Below are positions 1 through 8,167 of a DNA stretch of 64,000 bases, one piece after another. Source of the DNA: Streptomyces rubradiris (GTDB taxonomy: Bacteria > Actinomycetota > Actinomycetes > Streptomycetales > Streptomycetaceae); contig NZ_BNEA01000015.1 of assembly GCF_016860525.1 (NCBI RefSeq), positions 1,054,001-1,118,000 of the forward strand. Reading direction: 5' to 3'. The notes under the pieces are model-generated. The model made no database searches. It was not told where the DNA came from and saw only the letters and a program-made list of their open reading frames with translations. How positions within the stretch are numbered: the stretch's first letter is position 1; the number at the start of each line of letters is the position of its first letter. The translations under genes and the position numbers were made by a program.

Positions 1-1753
1 GGCTGCGGCGCAGACTCTGACGACGCGTTCGGCGGCGGCGATCGCGGCGAGCGCGGAGGAGGCCGACAAGCTGGGTGCCCCGCTGAACAGTGACGCGGCG
101 GACAGCGACGCCATGGAGGGCATGGACGTGGCGCCGGGCGCGGAGACGGACGAAGGTTCCGCGAAGTCCCGGCTGGCCGAACTGGCCGAACGTGCCGCGC
201 AGTTGGAAGGCCCGGAGAAGGACCTCAAGCTGAAGGCGCTCATCAAGCACCTCAAGGCGCTGCTGGCTGACGGCTACAACCCGATCGTCTTCTGCCGCTA
301 CATCCCGACGGCGAAGTACCTGGCCGAGCAGTTGGCGAACGACCCGGAGAAGAAGAAGCGCGGTCCGCTGGGCGCGAAGACGGTCGTGAAGGCGGTCACG
401 GGTGAGCTGTCTCCGCAGCAGCGCATCGAGCGGATCGAGGAGCTGGCGGCGGAGGCCGGCGAGGACGCGGCGGCCCGCCGGGTCCTGATCGCCACGGACT
501 GCCTGTCGGAAGGTGTGAACCTCCAGCACTACTTCGACGCCGTGGTCCACTACGACCTGGCCTGGAACCCGACCCGCCACGACCAGCGCGAGGGCCGCGT
601 CGACCGCTACGGCCAGCGCCGCGACGAGGTACGGGTCATCACGCTCTACGGCGACGACAACGGCATCGACGGCAAGGTCCTGGAGGTGCTGATCAAGAAG
701 CACCGCCAGATCAAGAAGGACCTGGGCATCTCGGTGTCCGTCCCGGACGAGCTCTCCACGGGCGTGACGGACGCGATCGTGGAGTGGCTGCTGATGCGCG
801 GCCGCGAGGACCAGGACGCACTGTTCAGCGCGGACGCGTTCAAGGTGAGCAAGGAGAAGCTGGAGAACGACTGGAACTCGGCGGCGGAGCGCGAGCGCAC
901 CTCCCGCTCCCGTTTCGCACAGCGCTCGATCCACCCGGAGGAGGTGGCCCGCGAGGTCGCCTCGATCCGGGAGGCACTGGGCGGGGCGGGCGAGATCCGG
1001 ACGTTCGTACGGGAGTCTCTGGGCGCGCTCGGTGCCGTGCTCCGGGGCGAGGGCGAGGACTTCACGGCGCAGGTCGGCGGCACGCCAGCGGGCCTGCGGG
1101 ACGCGCTCGCGTCGACCGTGGGCGCGGACGTGATCGAGAAGGACCGCGCGATCCCGTTCCGGACCGATCCGGCGGTGGCACGCGGTGAGGCAGCCCTGGT
1201 GCGCACGGACCCGGTCGTGGGCGCGCTCGCGTCCCACGTCCTGAACGCCGCCCTGGACACCCAGGCGGAGGGCGCCCGCCCGGCCCGCCGCTGCGGTGTG
1301 ATCACGACGGACGCGGTGAGTACGCGAACGACGTTGCTGCTGGTCCGCTACCGCTTCCACCTCACCCTGCCCTCCCGGCACGGCGAGCGCCAGCTGGTGG
1401 CGGAGGACGCCCGGCTGCTGGCGTTCGAGGGCGCACCGAGGAACGCGGTGTGGCTGCCGCAGGAGCGGGCGGCCGAACTGCTGGACGCGACGGCCTCGGA
1501 GAACACGGACCCGCACTTCGGCGAGCGGACGATGGCCCGCATTCTCGGACAGCTGACCGATGTGGACGAGCATCTGAAGGCGTACGGCGAGGAGCTGGCC
1601 GCCGAACTGGACGCCGCCCACCGCCGGGTGCGCGCCGCGTCCGGCGAGATCGTCCGCGGCTTGTCGGTCACGGCCCAGAAGGAAGCCGACATCCTCGGCG
1701 CCTACGTCTACCTCCCCGCCACCACCTCTGTTCCCGCTGGAGCGTCCGCCTGA
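1..1753 (+). CDS. SNF2-type helicase, C-terminal part
   Basis: The reading frame is open from base 2, so the gene starts upstream of the window. What is visible is the second helicase lobe and a C-terminal extension. Motif IV-like FCRYIPTAKYLAEQL, motif V (VLIATDCLSEGVNLQ) and motif VI (NPTRHDQREGRVDRYGQ) are typical of SNF2/SF2 DNA translocases. The remaining 350 or so residues are an extension of unrecognised fold. The stop codon overlaps the methyltransferase start by one base (TGATG), so the two are translated together. A SNF2 helicase followed by a giant adenine methylase is the layout of drmD-drmMI in class 1 DISARM and of helicase-methylase-ATPase type systems. The DISARM hallmark genes drmA and drmB do not follow here. 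Confidence 0.9.
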   Translation, partial: AAAQTLTTRSAAAIAASAEEADKLGAPLNSDAADSDAMEGMDVAPGAETDEGSAKSRLAELAERAAQLEGPEKDLKLKALIKHLKALLADGYNPIVFCRYIPTAKYLAEQLANDPEKKKRGPLGAKTVVKAVTGELSPQQRIERIEELAAEAGEDAAARRVLIATDCLSEGVNLQHYFDAVVHYDLAWNPTRHDQREGRVDRYGQRRDEVRVITLYGDDNGIDGKVLEVLIKKHRQIKKDLGISVSVPDELSTGVTDAIVEWLLMRGREDQDALFSADAFKVSKEKLENDWNSAAERERTSRSRFAQRSIHPEEVAREVASIREALGGAGEIRTFVRESLGALGAVLRGEGEDFTAQVGGTPAGLRDALASTVGADVIEKDRAIPFRTDPAVARGEAALVRTDPVVGALASHVLNAALDTQAEGARPARRCGVITTDAVSTRTTLLLVRYRFHLTLPSRHGERQLVAEDARLLAFEGAPRNAVWLPQERAAELLDATASENTDPHFGERTMARILGQLTDVDEHLKAYGEELAAELDAAHRRVRAASGEIVRGLSVTAQKEADILGAYVYLPATTSVPAGASA

Positions 1754-4700
1754 TGTCCGCCACCACCCGCAACCAGGTGTTCACCGCCATCCACACGGTC
1801 GGGGGGCTGCTGCCGGCCGACATGCTCCTGAGAATCTCGGAGGGCAAGGATGTCCCGGGCTCCAAGCCCGCCGACTACGGCCTGCCCTCCTCGCGCTCGG
1901 TACGGGACGAGGCGGAACGCGGCTGGGAGTACCTCAAGCCGCTGTGGCGGGAGCTGCGCCGACGGCTGCCGGAGAACCGGGAGACGGGCGTGCCCGCCGC
2001 CGACCCGACCGGCATCGCCGACTCCGACTGGCTCACTCCCTTGTGGCGCGAGCTGGGCTTTGGCCGGCTGACGCAGGTCGGCGCGACCGGCATCCCCGCC
2101 GACTCCGACCCGGAGAAGAAGTTCCCGGTCTCCCACCGCTGGCAACACACGCTGATCCACCAGACGCCATGGAACACCGACCTGGACCGCCGCCCCGGCG
2201 GCGCGGGCACGGTGCCGCCGCAGTCGATGCTCCAGGAGTGCCTGAACCGCACGGAGGCCCACCTGTGGGGCGTCCTGACGAACGGGCGGCAGGTGCGGCT
2301 GCTGCGGGACTCCAGCGCGCTCGCCACGGCGTCGTACGTCGAGTTCGACCTCGAGGCGATCTTCGACGGCGAACTCTTCAGCGAGTTCGTGCTGCTGTAC
2401 CGGCTGCTGCACGCCTCGCGGTTCGAGGTGGCGGAGGGGGCGCCGCCGTCCACGTGCTGGCTGGAGGCCTGGCGCACGGCGGCCATCGAGTCCGGCACAC
2501 GCGCCCTGGAGCACTACCGGGACGGCGTGCAGCAGGCCCTGGCCGCGCTCGGCACGGGTTTCCTGCGCCACCCGGACAACACGGCCCTGCGGGAGAATCT
2601 GGACCCGTCGGCACTCCAATCGGCGCTGCTGCGCCTGGTCTACCGGCTGATCTTCCTCTTCGTGGCCGAGGACCGCGACGCCCTGCTGTCACCGGAAGCC
2701 GACGAGCAGGCCCGCGCCCGCTACCACCGCTACTTCTCGACAGCCCGACTGCGTGAGCGGGCCCAGCGCAGGCAGGGCACCGCGCACAGCGACCAGTACG
2801 AGGCGCTACGGCTCGTCCTCACCGCGCTCGGCGACGAACAGGGCCGGCCGGAACTGGGCCTCCCCGGACTCGGCGGCCTGTTCAACACGACGGACGCGGA
2901 CGCACCGCTGCACGGGGCTCGCATCTCGAACCGGTACTTCCTGGAGGCGGTACGCCACCTCGCGCGCGTCCGCGACTCCGGACGCTGGCGCCCCGCCGAC
3001 TACCGTCACATGGGCGCCGAGGAGCTGGGCTCGGTGTACGAGGCGCTGCTGGAGCTGGTGCCGAAGCACAGCGCGGCGAACCGCTCGTTCGAGCTGGTCG
3101 ACCGGGCAGGCAACGACCGCAAGAAGACGGGCAGTTACTACACCCCGTCCGCCCTGACGGAGACGCTCCTCGACTCCACGCTCGACCCGGTGATAGACGC
3201 AGCTGTGGCGCGAGGCGAGGAGCGGGCCCGGTCGGAGGGCCGCCAGGACCCCGCCGACACGATCGTCGAGGAACTGCTGTCCCTGACGATCTGCGACCCG
3301 GCCTGCGGCTCCGGCCACTTCCTCGTGGCGTCCGCCCGTCGGATCGCCAAGCGGGTCGCGTCGGTACGGGAGCGCAATCCCGAGCCGACGGTTGACGCGG
3401 TGCGGCATGCCATGCACGAGGTTGTCGCCCGGTGTGTCTACGGCGTGGACCTCAACCCCATGGCGGTGGAGCTGGCCAAGGTGTCGTTGTGGCTGGAGGC
3501 CATGGAACCCGGCCGCCCGCTCGGCTTCCTCGACGCCCACATCAAGCACGGCAACGGCCTCATCGGCGCCACGCCTGCGCTGATGAAGGACGGCATCCCC
3601 AGCCGGGCGTTCAAGAAGACAGAGGGGGACGACGAGGCGTACGCAAAGAGGCTGTTCGCCGAGAACGAGCAGCAGCGCGCCGGGCAGGGCCTCCTGTTTG
3701 AGGCGGAGGAGCGCGAGCCGAACGTCGCCAATACCGCGTTCGCGACAAGCCTCCGCCGCATCACCTCCGCGCCGGCGCGCACTCTGGCGCAGGTGCGCCG
3801 CAAGGAGGAGGCGTTCAAGGCGTGGTCGACGTCCGCGGAGTATCTGCGGGCGCTGCACCTGGCTGACGCCTGGTGTGCCGCGTTCGTGTGGGTGAAGCGG
3901 GAGGATGCGCCGCCGGCCATCACGCACCGGGTGTTCCGGGGCCTGGAGGATCCCGAGGGTGACGCGGCTCCGCAGTCGACGCACGACGAGATCGTGCGCC
4001 TGCGGGAGCAGTACGCGTTCTTCCACTGGCACCTGGAGTTTCCTGAGGTGTTCAGCGTGCCGGAGGAGCACGCGGACGGGGTGGACCCGACCACCGGGTG
4101 GGCGGGCGGGTTCTCGTGCGTGGTGGGCAACCCGCCGTGGGACAAGGTCGACTTCGAGGACAAGAAGTACTTCAGCGTCGTCGACCCGGAGATCGCCGCG
4201 ATCTCGGGTACGGCTCGGCGGACGCGGATCGCGGAGTGGGAGCGGGAGCACCCTGTGGAGGGGGCGCGGTATCGGGAGGCACGCCGGACTGTTAAGGGGA
4301 CGTTCCATTTCGCGGGGGACTCGGAGGTCTTTCCGCTGTGCGCGAAGGGGTTGACGGTCAAGGGCGTCAACTCGCTTCAGACAGATACCTTGTTCGCCGA
4401 GCGCATGTCGAGCGTGGTGGCGCCGGAGGGGCGGTTCGGCGTCATTCTGCCTACGGCCATTGCGACGGGGGCGGGCTCACAGCACCTCTTCTCGGACTTC
4501 ACACGCCGGGCGGCGCTGGTTTCTCTGTACGACTTCGAGAACCGGCGTCCTAAGAGCCCTGCGCTGCCGAAGGGTGGAAAGTGGTTCGAGAGCGTGCACT
4601 CCAGCTACAAGTTCTGCCTGATCTCGCTCACTGGTCGGGCGGTACGGGAGCCTGCCGCGCGCTTCGGCTTCTTCCTCGCCGAGATCACCGACCTCGACAA

Positions 4701-5901
4701 TCCGGAGCGCGTGTTCGCTCTGAGCCCCAAGGACCTCGCCCTCATCAACCCCAACACGGGCACGCTTCCGGTGTTCCGGACCCGCCGGGACGCGGAGCTG
4801 ACGGCGGGGATCTACCACCGGATGCCGGTGCTGTGGGACGAGAGGCGCCGGGGTGGCAATCCGTGGGGCATGAGTTTCAAAAACCTATGCAACATGACCG
4901 ACGACTCTGACCTCTTCCGTACACGTGAGCAGCTGGAGAACGCTGGCTGGCGAGCGGAAGGCAACGTCTTCCTGCGGTACGGGGAGCGGATGCTTCCGCT
5001 GTACGAGGGCAAGATGGCCCACCTCTTCGATCACCGTTGGAACTCCTACACCGGGACGGGCAACGAGGACCGCCGCCGGTTCGAGTCCACCGAGAAGCAG
5101 GACCCTGCAGTCTGCGCCGACCCTCGCTACTGGATCGCGGAGCGCGGGCCGATCACCACCATCCGCAAGGGCAACGAGGTCGAGGAACGCGGTGTCGCCG
5201 AGCGCCTCGACGAGGTGGCCTGGGACCACGACTGGCTGCTCGGGTGGCGCGACATCTGCCGTACCACTGATGAGCGCACCGCCATCCCGGCCTTCCTCCC
5301 CCGGGTTGCCGTCGGCCACACGTACCCCCTGATGCTGCCCCGCGTGTCCCCACCTCTGGTGGCCGCCCTGGTGGCCACCCAGTCCTCCCTGGTCTTCGAC
5401 TTCGTCAGCCGCCAGAAGATCAGCGACGCCCACATGAAACTGTTCGTGTGGAAGCAACTCCCCGTCCCCACCCCCACCACCCTCGAACCCCACCTCCCCT
5501 TCCTCCTCCCCCGCGTCCTCGAACTCGTCTACACGGCATACGACATGACCCCCCTCGCCCGCGACCTGGGCGACGAGGGCGAGCCGTTCCGCTGGGACGA
5601 GGCGCGGCGGGCGCAGCTGCGGGCCGAGTTGGACGCGTACTTCTTCCACCTGTACGGCATCTCTGCGGAGGACACCGACTACATCCTGGAGACTTTCCAG
5701 TCGGAGTCGGGCGGCCTGAAGAACAACGAGATCGCCAAGTTCGGCGAGTACCGCACCAAGCGACTCGTCCTCACCGAGTACGCCCGCATGGCCGACGCCG
5801 GCCTGACCCTGGAGAAGCCCCTCATCGACGGCGAGACCTACACCTCTCCCCTCACCCCACCCCCAGGCCACGGCCCCCGGCACGAAGGAATCGGAGAGTG
5901 A
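1753..5901 (+). CDS. large adenine-specific N6 DNA methyltransferase (Eco57I/PglX/DrmMI-like)
   Basis: About 1382 residues. The start is the ATG that overlaps the helicase stop; the open frame continues upstream, but that part lies in shadow of the helicase gene. SAM-binding motif I is DPACGSGHFLVA (from about residue 515). The catalytic motif IV is NPPW (about residue 793) inside VVGNPPWDKVDFEDKKYF. Order and size fit type IIG/PglX-like gamma-class methylases that make N6-methyladenine, with a C-terminal specificity region. I saw no nuclease motif in the N-terminal 300 residues, so it probably marks self DNA while partner proteins attack unmarked DNA. It ends in a GTGA overlap with the J-like gene. 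Confidence 0.9.
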   Translation: MSATTRNQVFTAIHTVGGLLPADMLLRISEGKDVPGSKPADYGLPSSRSVRDEAERGWEYLKPLWRELRRRLPENRETGVPAADPTGIADSDWLTPLWRELGFGRLTQVGATGIPADSDPEKKFPVSHRWQHTLIHQTPWNTDLDRRPGGAGTVPPQSMLQECLNRTEAHLWGVLTNGRQVRLLRDSSALATASYVEFDLEAIFDGELFSEFVLLYRLLHASRFEVAEGAPPSTCWLEAWRTAAIESGTRALEHYRDGVQQALAALGTGFLRHPDNTALRENLDPSALQSALLRLVYRLIFLFVAEDRDALLSPEADEQARARYHRYFSTARLRERAQRRQGTAHSDQYEALRLVLTALGDEQGRPELGLPGLGGLFNTTDADAPLHGARISNRYFLEAVRHLARVRDSGRWRPADYRHMGAEELGSVYEALLELVPKHSAANRSFELVDRAGNDRKKTGSYYTPSALTETLLDSTLDPVIDAAVARGEERARSEGRQDPADTIVEELLSLTICDPACGSGHFLVASARRIAKRVASVRERNPEPTVDAVRHAMHEVVARCVYGVDLNPMAVELAKVSLWLEAMEPGRPLGFLDAHIKHGNGLIGATPALMKDGIPSRAFKKTEGDDEAYAKRLFAENEQQRAGQGLLFEAEEREPNVANTAFATSLRRITSAPARTLAQVRRKEEAFKAWSTSAEYLRALHLADAWCAAFVWVKREDAPPAITHRVFRGLEDPEGDAAPQSTHDEIVRLREQYAFFHWHLEFPEVFSVPEEHADGVDPTTGWAGGFSCVVGNPPWDKVDFEDKKYFSVVDPEIAAISGTARRTRIAEWEREHPVEGARYREARRTVKGTFHFAGDSEVFPLCAKGLTVKGVNSLQTDTLFAERMSSVVAPEGRFGVILPTAIATGAGSQHLFSDFTRRAALVSLYDFENRRPKSPALPKGGKWFESVHSSYKFCLISLTGRAVREPAARFGFFLAEITDLDNPERVFALSPKDLALINPNTGTLPVFRTRRDAELTAGIYHRMPVLWDERRRGGNPWGMSFKNLCNMTDDSDLFRTREQLENAGWRAEGNVFLRYGERMLPLYEGKMAHLFDHRWNSYTGTGNEDRRRFESTEKQDPAVCADPRYWIAERGPITTIRKGNEVEERGVAERLDEVAWDHDWLLGWRDICRTTDERTAIPAFLPRVAVGHTYPLMLPRVSPPLVAALVATQSSLVFDFVSRQKISDAHMKLFVWKQLPVPTPTTLEPHLPFLLPRVLELVYTAYDMTPLARDLGDEGEPFRWDEARRAQLRAELDAYFFHLYGISAEDTDYILETFQSESGGLKNNEIAKFGEYRTKRLVLTEYARMADAGLTLEKPLIDGETYTSPLTPPPGHGPRHEGIGE

Positions 5902-7556
5902 CGAGTCCGCCGCCGGCCGGCGGGGCGGGGCAGCCGATGTCGGGGACGCGGGCCGAAGCGGTCGCACGGGAGCGGGAGCGGCTGCGGGCACTCAGGGAGC
6001 GCCGGGAGGCCCTGAGCGCGGACGCGGGAGTCGACGGATTCACCATACGCAGGTGGCGGAAGGTGGGGGTGTTCGGAGCCCAGGCGGTATTACAGGCCCA
6101 CGCTCTGCTCCAACAACTCGCCTCCCTCGCGCGGGACGCGACGCACGACGCCCTGGCCGACGCCCTGCGCGACGAACCGGACGACCGGCTGCTGCCCGCG
6201 GTGCGGACCGTCCTCGAGCGGGCCAACCCCGCCATCGCCGCCGCGACGCTTACGGCGATCCACGCCGGCGGCTTCCTGTGGATGTCGGAGTTCGGGGAGC
6301 AACGGCTCACCGCCCTAACAGCGGGCGACGACGCGCTCGTCGTCTCCGGGAGCGAGGACCCTTCCGGGGCCTTCGCCCTTCTCACGGCTTTCGCGACGGA
6401 CGGTACGGCCACCTTCCCGCCTCGCATGCTGCCGCGTGTGCTTCCCTGGATACCACTGAGCGTCCTCGACGACCTCATCGACGCCGAGGTAGTTGGCCCT
6501 GAGCACCAGCCCTGGCAGTACCGGACTGACGAGGCGAGGCACGCGTACCTCAAAGCCCGTCTGGTTCCTGACCAGGTAACTGCCGAGCAGGCAGCTGCGC
6601 TGGAGTGGACGACCTGGCAGCGGCGGAACGCGTTTCTCGCCGGAGGCGAGCCGCTGCCCTCGGTCGGCGACGTCTACGACCTCTTGGAACTAGTCGCCGA
6701 CGGCGATGCCTCGGTGGTGAAGGAGCTCGAAAGGGAGCTGCCCCGCGATCTGGTGCTCCGGCTGCGCCGGATCCTGGGCGGGGTTAATGTCGGCAACTGG
6801 GACCGGGATATATGGGAAGACAGGGGATTGTGGCGGCTCATTTTCTCTCTCTGGGAGCCCAAGGCAGCCGTCAACCCGTCACGGTCGCCCATGCACGCGC
6901 TCATGGCCCTGCGTCAGGCCTACGCCCTGCTGTGCCTGAACGACCTCGCCCGTGCGTCGTCCCAGATAGACAAGCTGGTGTCGTTCGAGACCGCTGACCC
7001 GGCCTATCGGGCCGAGGCCCTCAACTTCCATGCGTACACGCTGCTGCTCCGAGACGAACTGAACGCGGCGGCCATCGTCCTGAAGGGGATAAGCAGATCG
7101 AACGAGCTGGCCGAGTCCAACCTCCGCATGGTCGAGCAGCGTCGGGCCGTTCCCCGTAACGACAGACTGGCAGCGTCCAACCCCTATCTGGACCTCGGGC
7201 TGCCGCACGGCGCGCCGAGCTGGGAAACCCGGTACCGAGACCTCCGCCGGGAGCATATGCACGACGTGGACATGAGCGCACGGCTCAACAGCGCGATGAA
7301 ACGCATCAGGGACGCCGAGCGCGACGAGGACTGGTCCGGCTTCTTCGTGCTACCACTCGACCCGGACGTGTTCGAGCTTCCGGACGAGGTGCCGGTCACG
7401 CTGGTCCCGCCCCTGGCTCCGCTGACCAGGCGAACGACGCCTCACTCCCCCGAAAGTCTGGCGCTCGTGCGGCAGCGGGCGGTGGCCGATCTGCTGCCTC
7501 ACCTGCTCAACGCGCCCCGGCGCCCCGATCGCAACTCAAGGATGCACACACAGTGA
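5898..7556 (+). CDS. J-domain-like protein of the chaperone module
   Basis: About 552 residues from a GTG that overlaps the methyltransferase stop (GTGA); an ATG at 5937 is the alternative. The N-terminal two thirds is alpha-helical and unrecognised, with a TPR-like helical stretch near residues 330-420. Residues about 428-480 follow the J-domain pattern: NPYLDLGLPHGA, then YRDLRRE in the place of helix II, then a LN-A--RI helix III. The signature HPD loop reads H453-M-H-D456. J-domain proteins stimulate Hsp70 ATPase and hand over clients, and an Hsp70 gene lies two genes downstream. The J assignment is inference from pattern. Residue 65 is a TTA codon (6090-6092), so translation may depend on the bldA tRNA. 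Confidence 0.65.
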   Translation: MTSPPPAGGAGQPMSGTRAEAVARERERLRALRERREALSADAGVDGFTIRRWRKVGVFGAQAVLQAHALLQQLASLARDATHDALADALRDEPDDRLLPAVRTVLERANPAIAAATLTAIHAGGFLWMSEFGEQRLTALTAGDDALVVSGSEDPSGAFALLTAFATDGTATFPPRMLPRVLPWIPLSVLDDLIDAEVVGPEHQPWQYRTDEARHAYLKARLVPDQVTAEQAAALEWTTWQRRNAFLAGGEPLPSVGDVYDLLELVADGDASVVKELERELPRDLVLRLRRILGGVNVGNWDRDIWEDRGLWRLIFSLWEPKAAVNPSRSPMHALMALRQAYALLCLNDLARASSQIDKLVSFETADPAYRAEALNFHAYTLLLRDELNAAAIVLKGISRSNELAESNLRMVEQRRAVPRNDRLAASNPYLDLGLPHGAPSWETRYRDLRREHMHDVDMSARLNSAMKRIRDAERDEDWSGFFVLPLDPDVFELPDEVPVTLVPPLAPLTRRTTPHSPESLALVRQRAVADLLPHLLNAPRRPDRNSRMHTQ

Positions 7557-8167
7557 AGAAGGTGCCCCGTAGCCAGCGGAAGACCACAGTGGCCCCCAAG
7601 CGGGTCACCCCCAAGGGGAACAACGGCCTGAAACATCGTCGGGAGAAGCGGCGGGCGGCGGCCGATGTCCCCAAGGACTCCCCGCTCACCTACCGTCCCG
7701 ACGAACTACTCAGCCCTCCCATGTTGCTTTCCCGTTTCGCCGAGCGGGCGACCGATCTCATGGCCGCTCTCCCCGAGGATGCACAACCCACGCAGGCAGC
7801 TGTGACAGCTGCCTTGCGGCAGGCCGTTCTGGAGGCGTTTCGCTCCAGGGAGGAGTACGTGGCCCGGATGGTCGAGGTCGATCTGCTCGCCGGCGCGCCC
7901 AACCAGAGTGCCCGTTCGCTTCGGAAGGGCATCCGTACCGCATTGCTGGACCAAGGTGTGCGGTGCGTGGACTCACCCGACGGCGAAAGCGAGCTCTTCG
8001 TGGTGGTGGAAGGCGAGGGTAAGGCGTTCGAAGTGCTGCGCCCGGCCTACGTGGACCAGGCCACCGGCAAGTTGGTGCTCTCCGGGCAACTGCGCCGCCT
8101 ACCCGGGCCCGACGGAGGAGACCACTCTGCCGTGGACGACGAGGCAACGGACGGGGAGGGCATGTGA
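7553..8167 (+). CDS. GrpE-like putative nucleotide exchange factor
   Basis: 204 residues, starting at a GTG that overlaps the previous stop and ending in a GTGA overlap with the Hsp70 gene. The first 45 residues are very basic (KRRAAA-type) and probably disordered. A long helical region (about residues 55-130) leads into a beta-rich tail: DQGVRCVDSPDGESELFVVV, then VLRPAYV and LVLSGQLRRL (about 134-185). This resembles the GrpE order of long helix, G-V-x-x-I/V, and a beta domain with LRPA-V. GrpE releases ADP from Hsp70. Similarity is weak by eye, but the place between a J-like gene and an Hsp70 gene supports it. Otherwise it is an orphan small subunit. Confidence 0.55.
   Translation: MKKVPRSQRKTTVAPKRVTPKGNNGLKHRREKRRAAADVPKDSPLTYRPDELLSPPMLLSRFAERATDLMAALPEDAQPTQAAVTAALRQAVLEAFRSREEYVARMVEVDLLAGAPNQSARSLRKGIRTALLDQGVRCVDSPDGESELFVVVEGEGKAFEVLRPAYVDQATGKLVLSGQLRRLPGPDGGDHSAVDDEATDGEGM

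Noticed and set aside
1450..1752. N-terminal extension of the methyltransferase frame back to 1450
   Set aside because: It lies within the helicase gene in another frame, has arginine-rich shadow translation, and the ATG at 1753 sits in the standard stop-start overlap.
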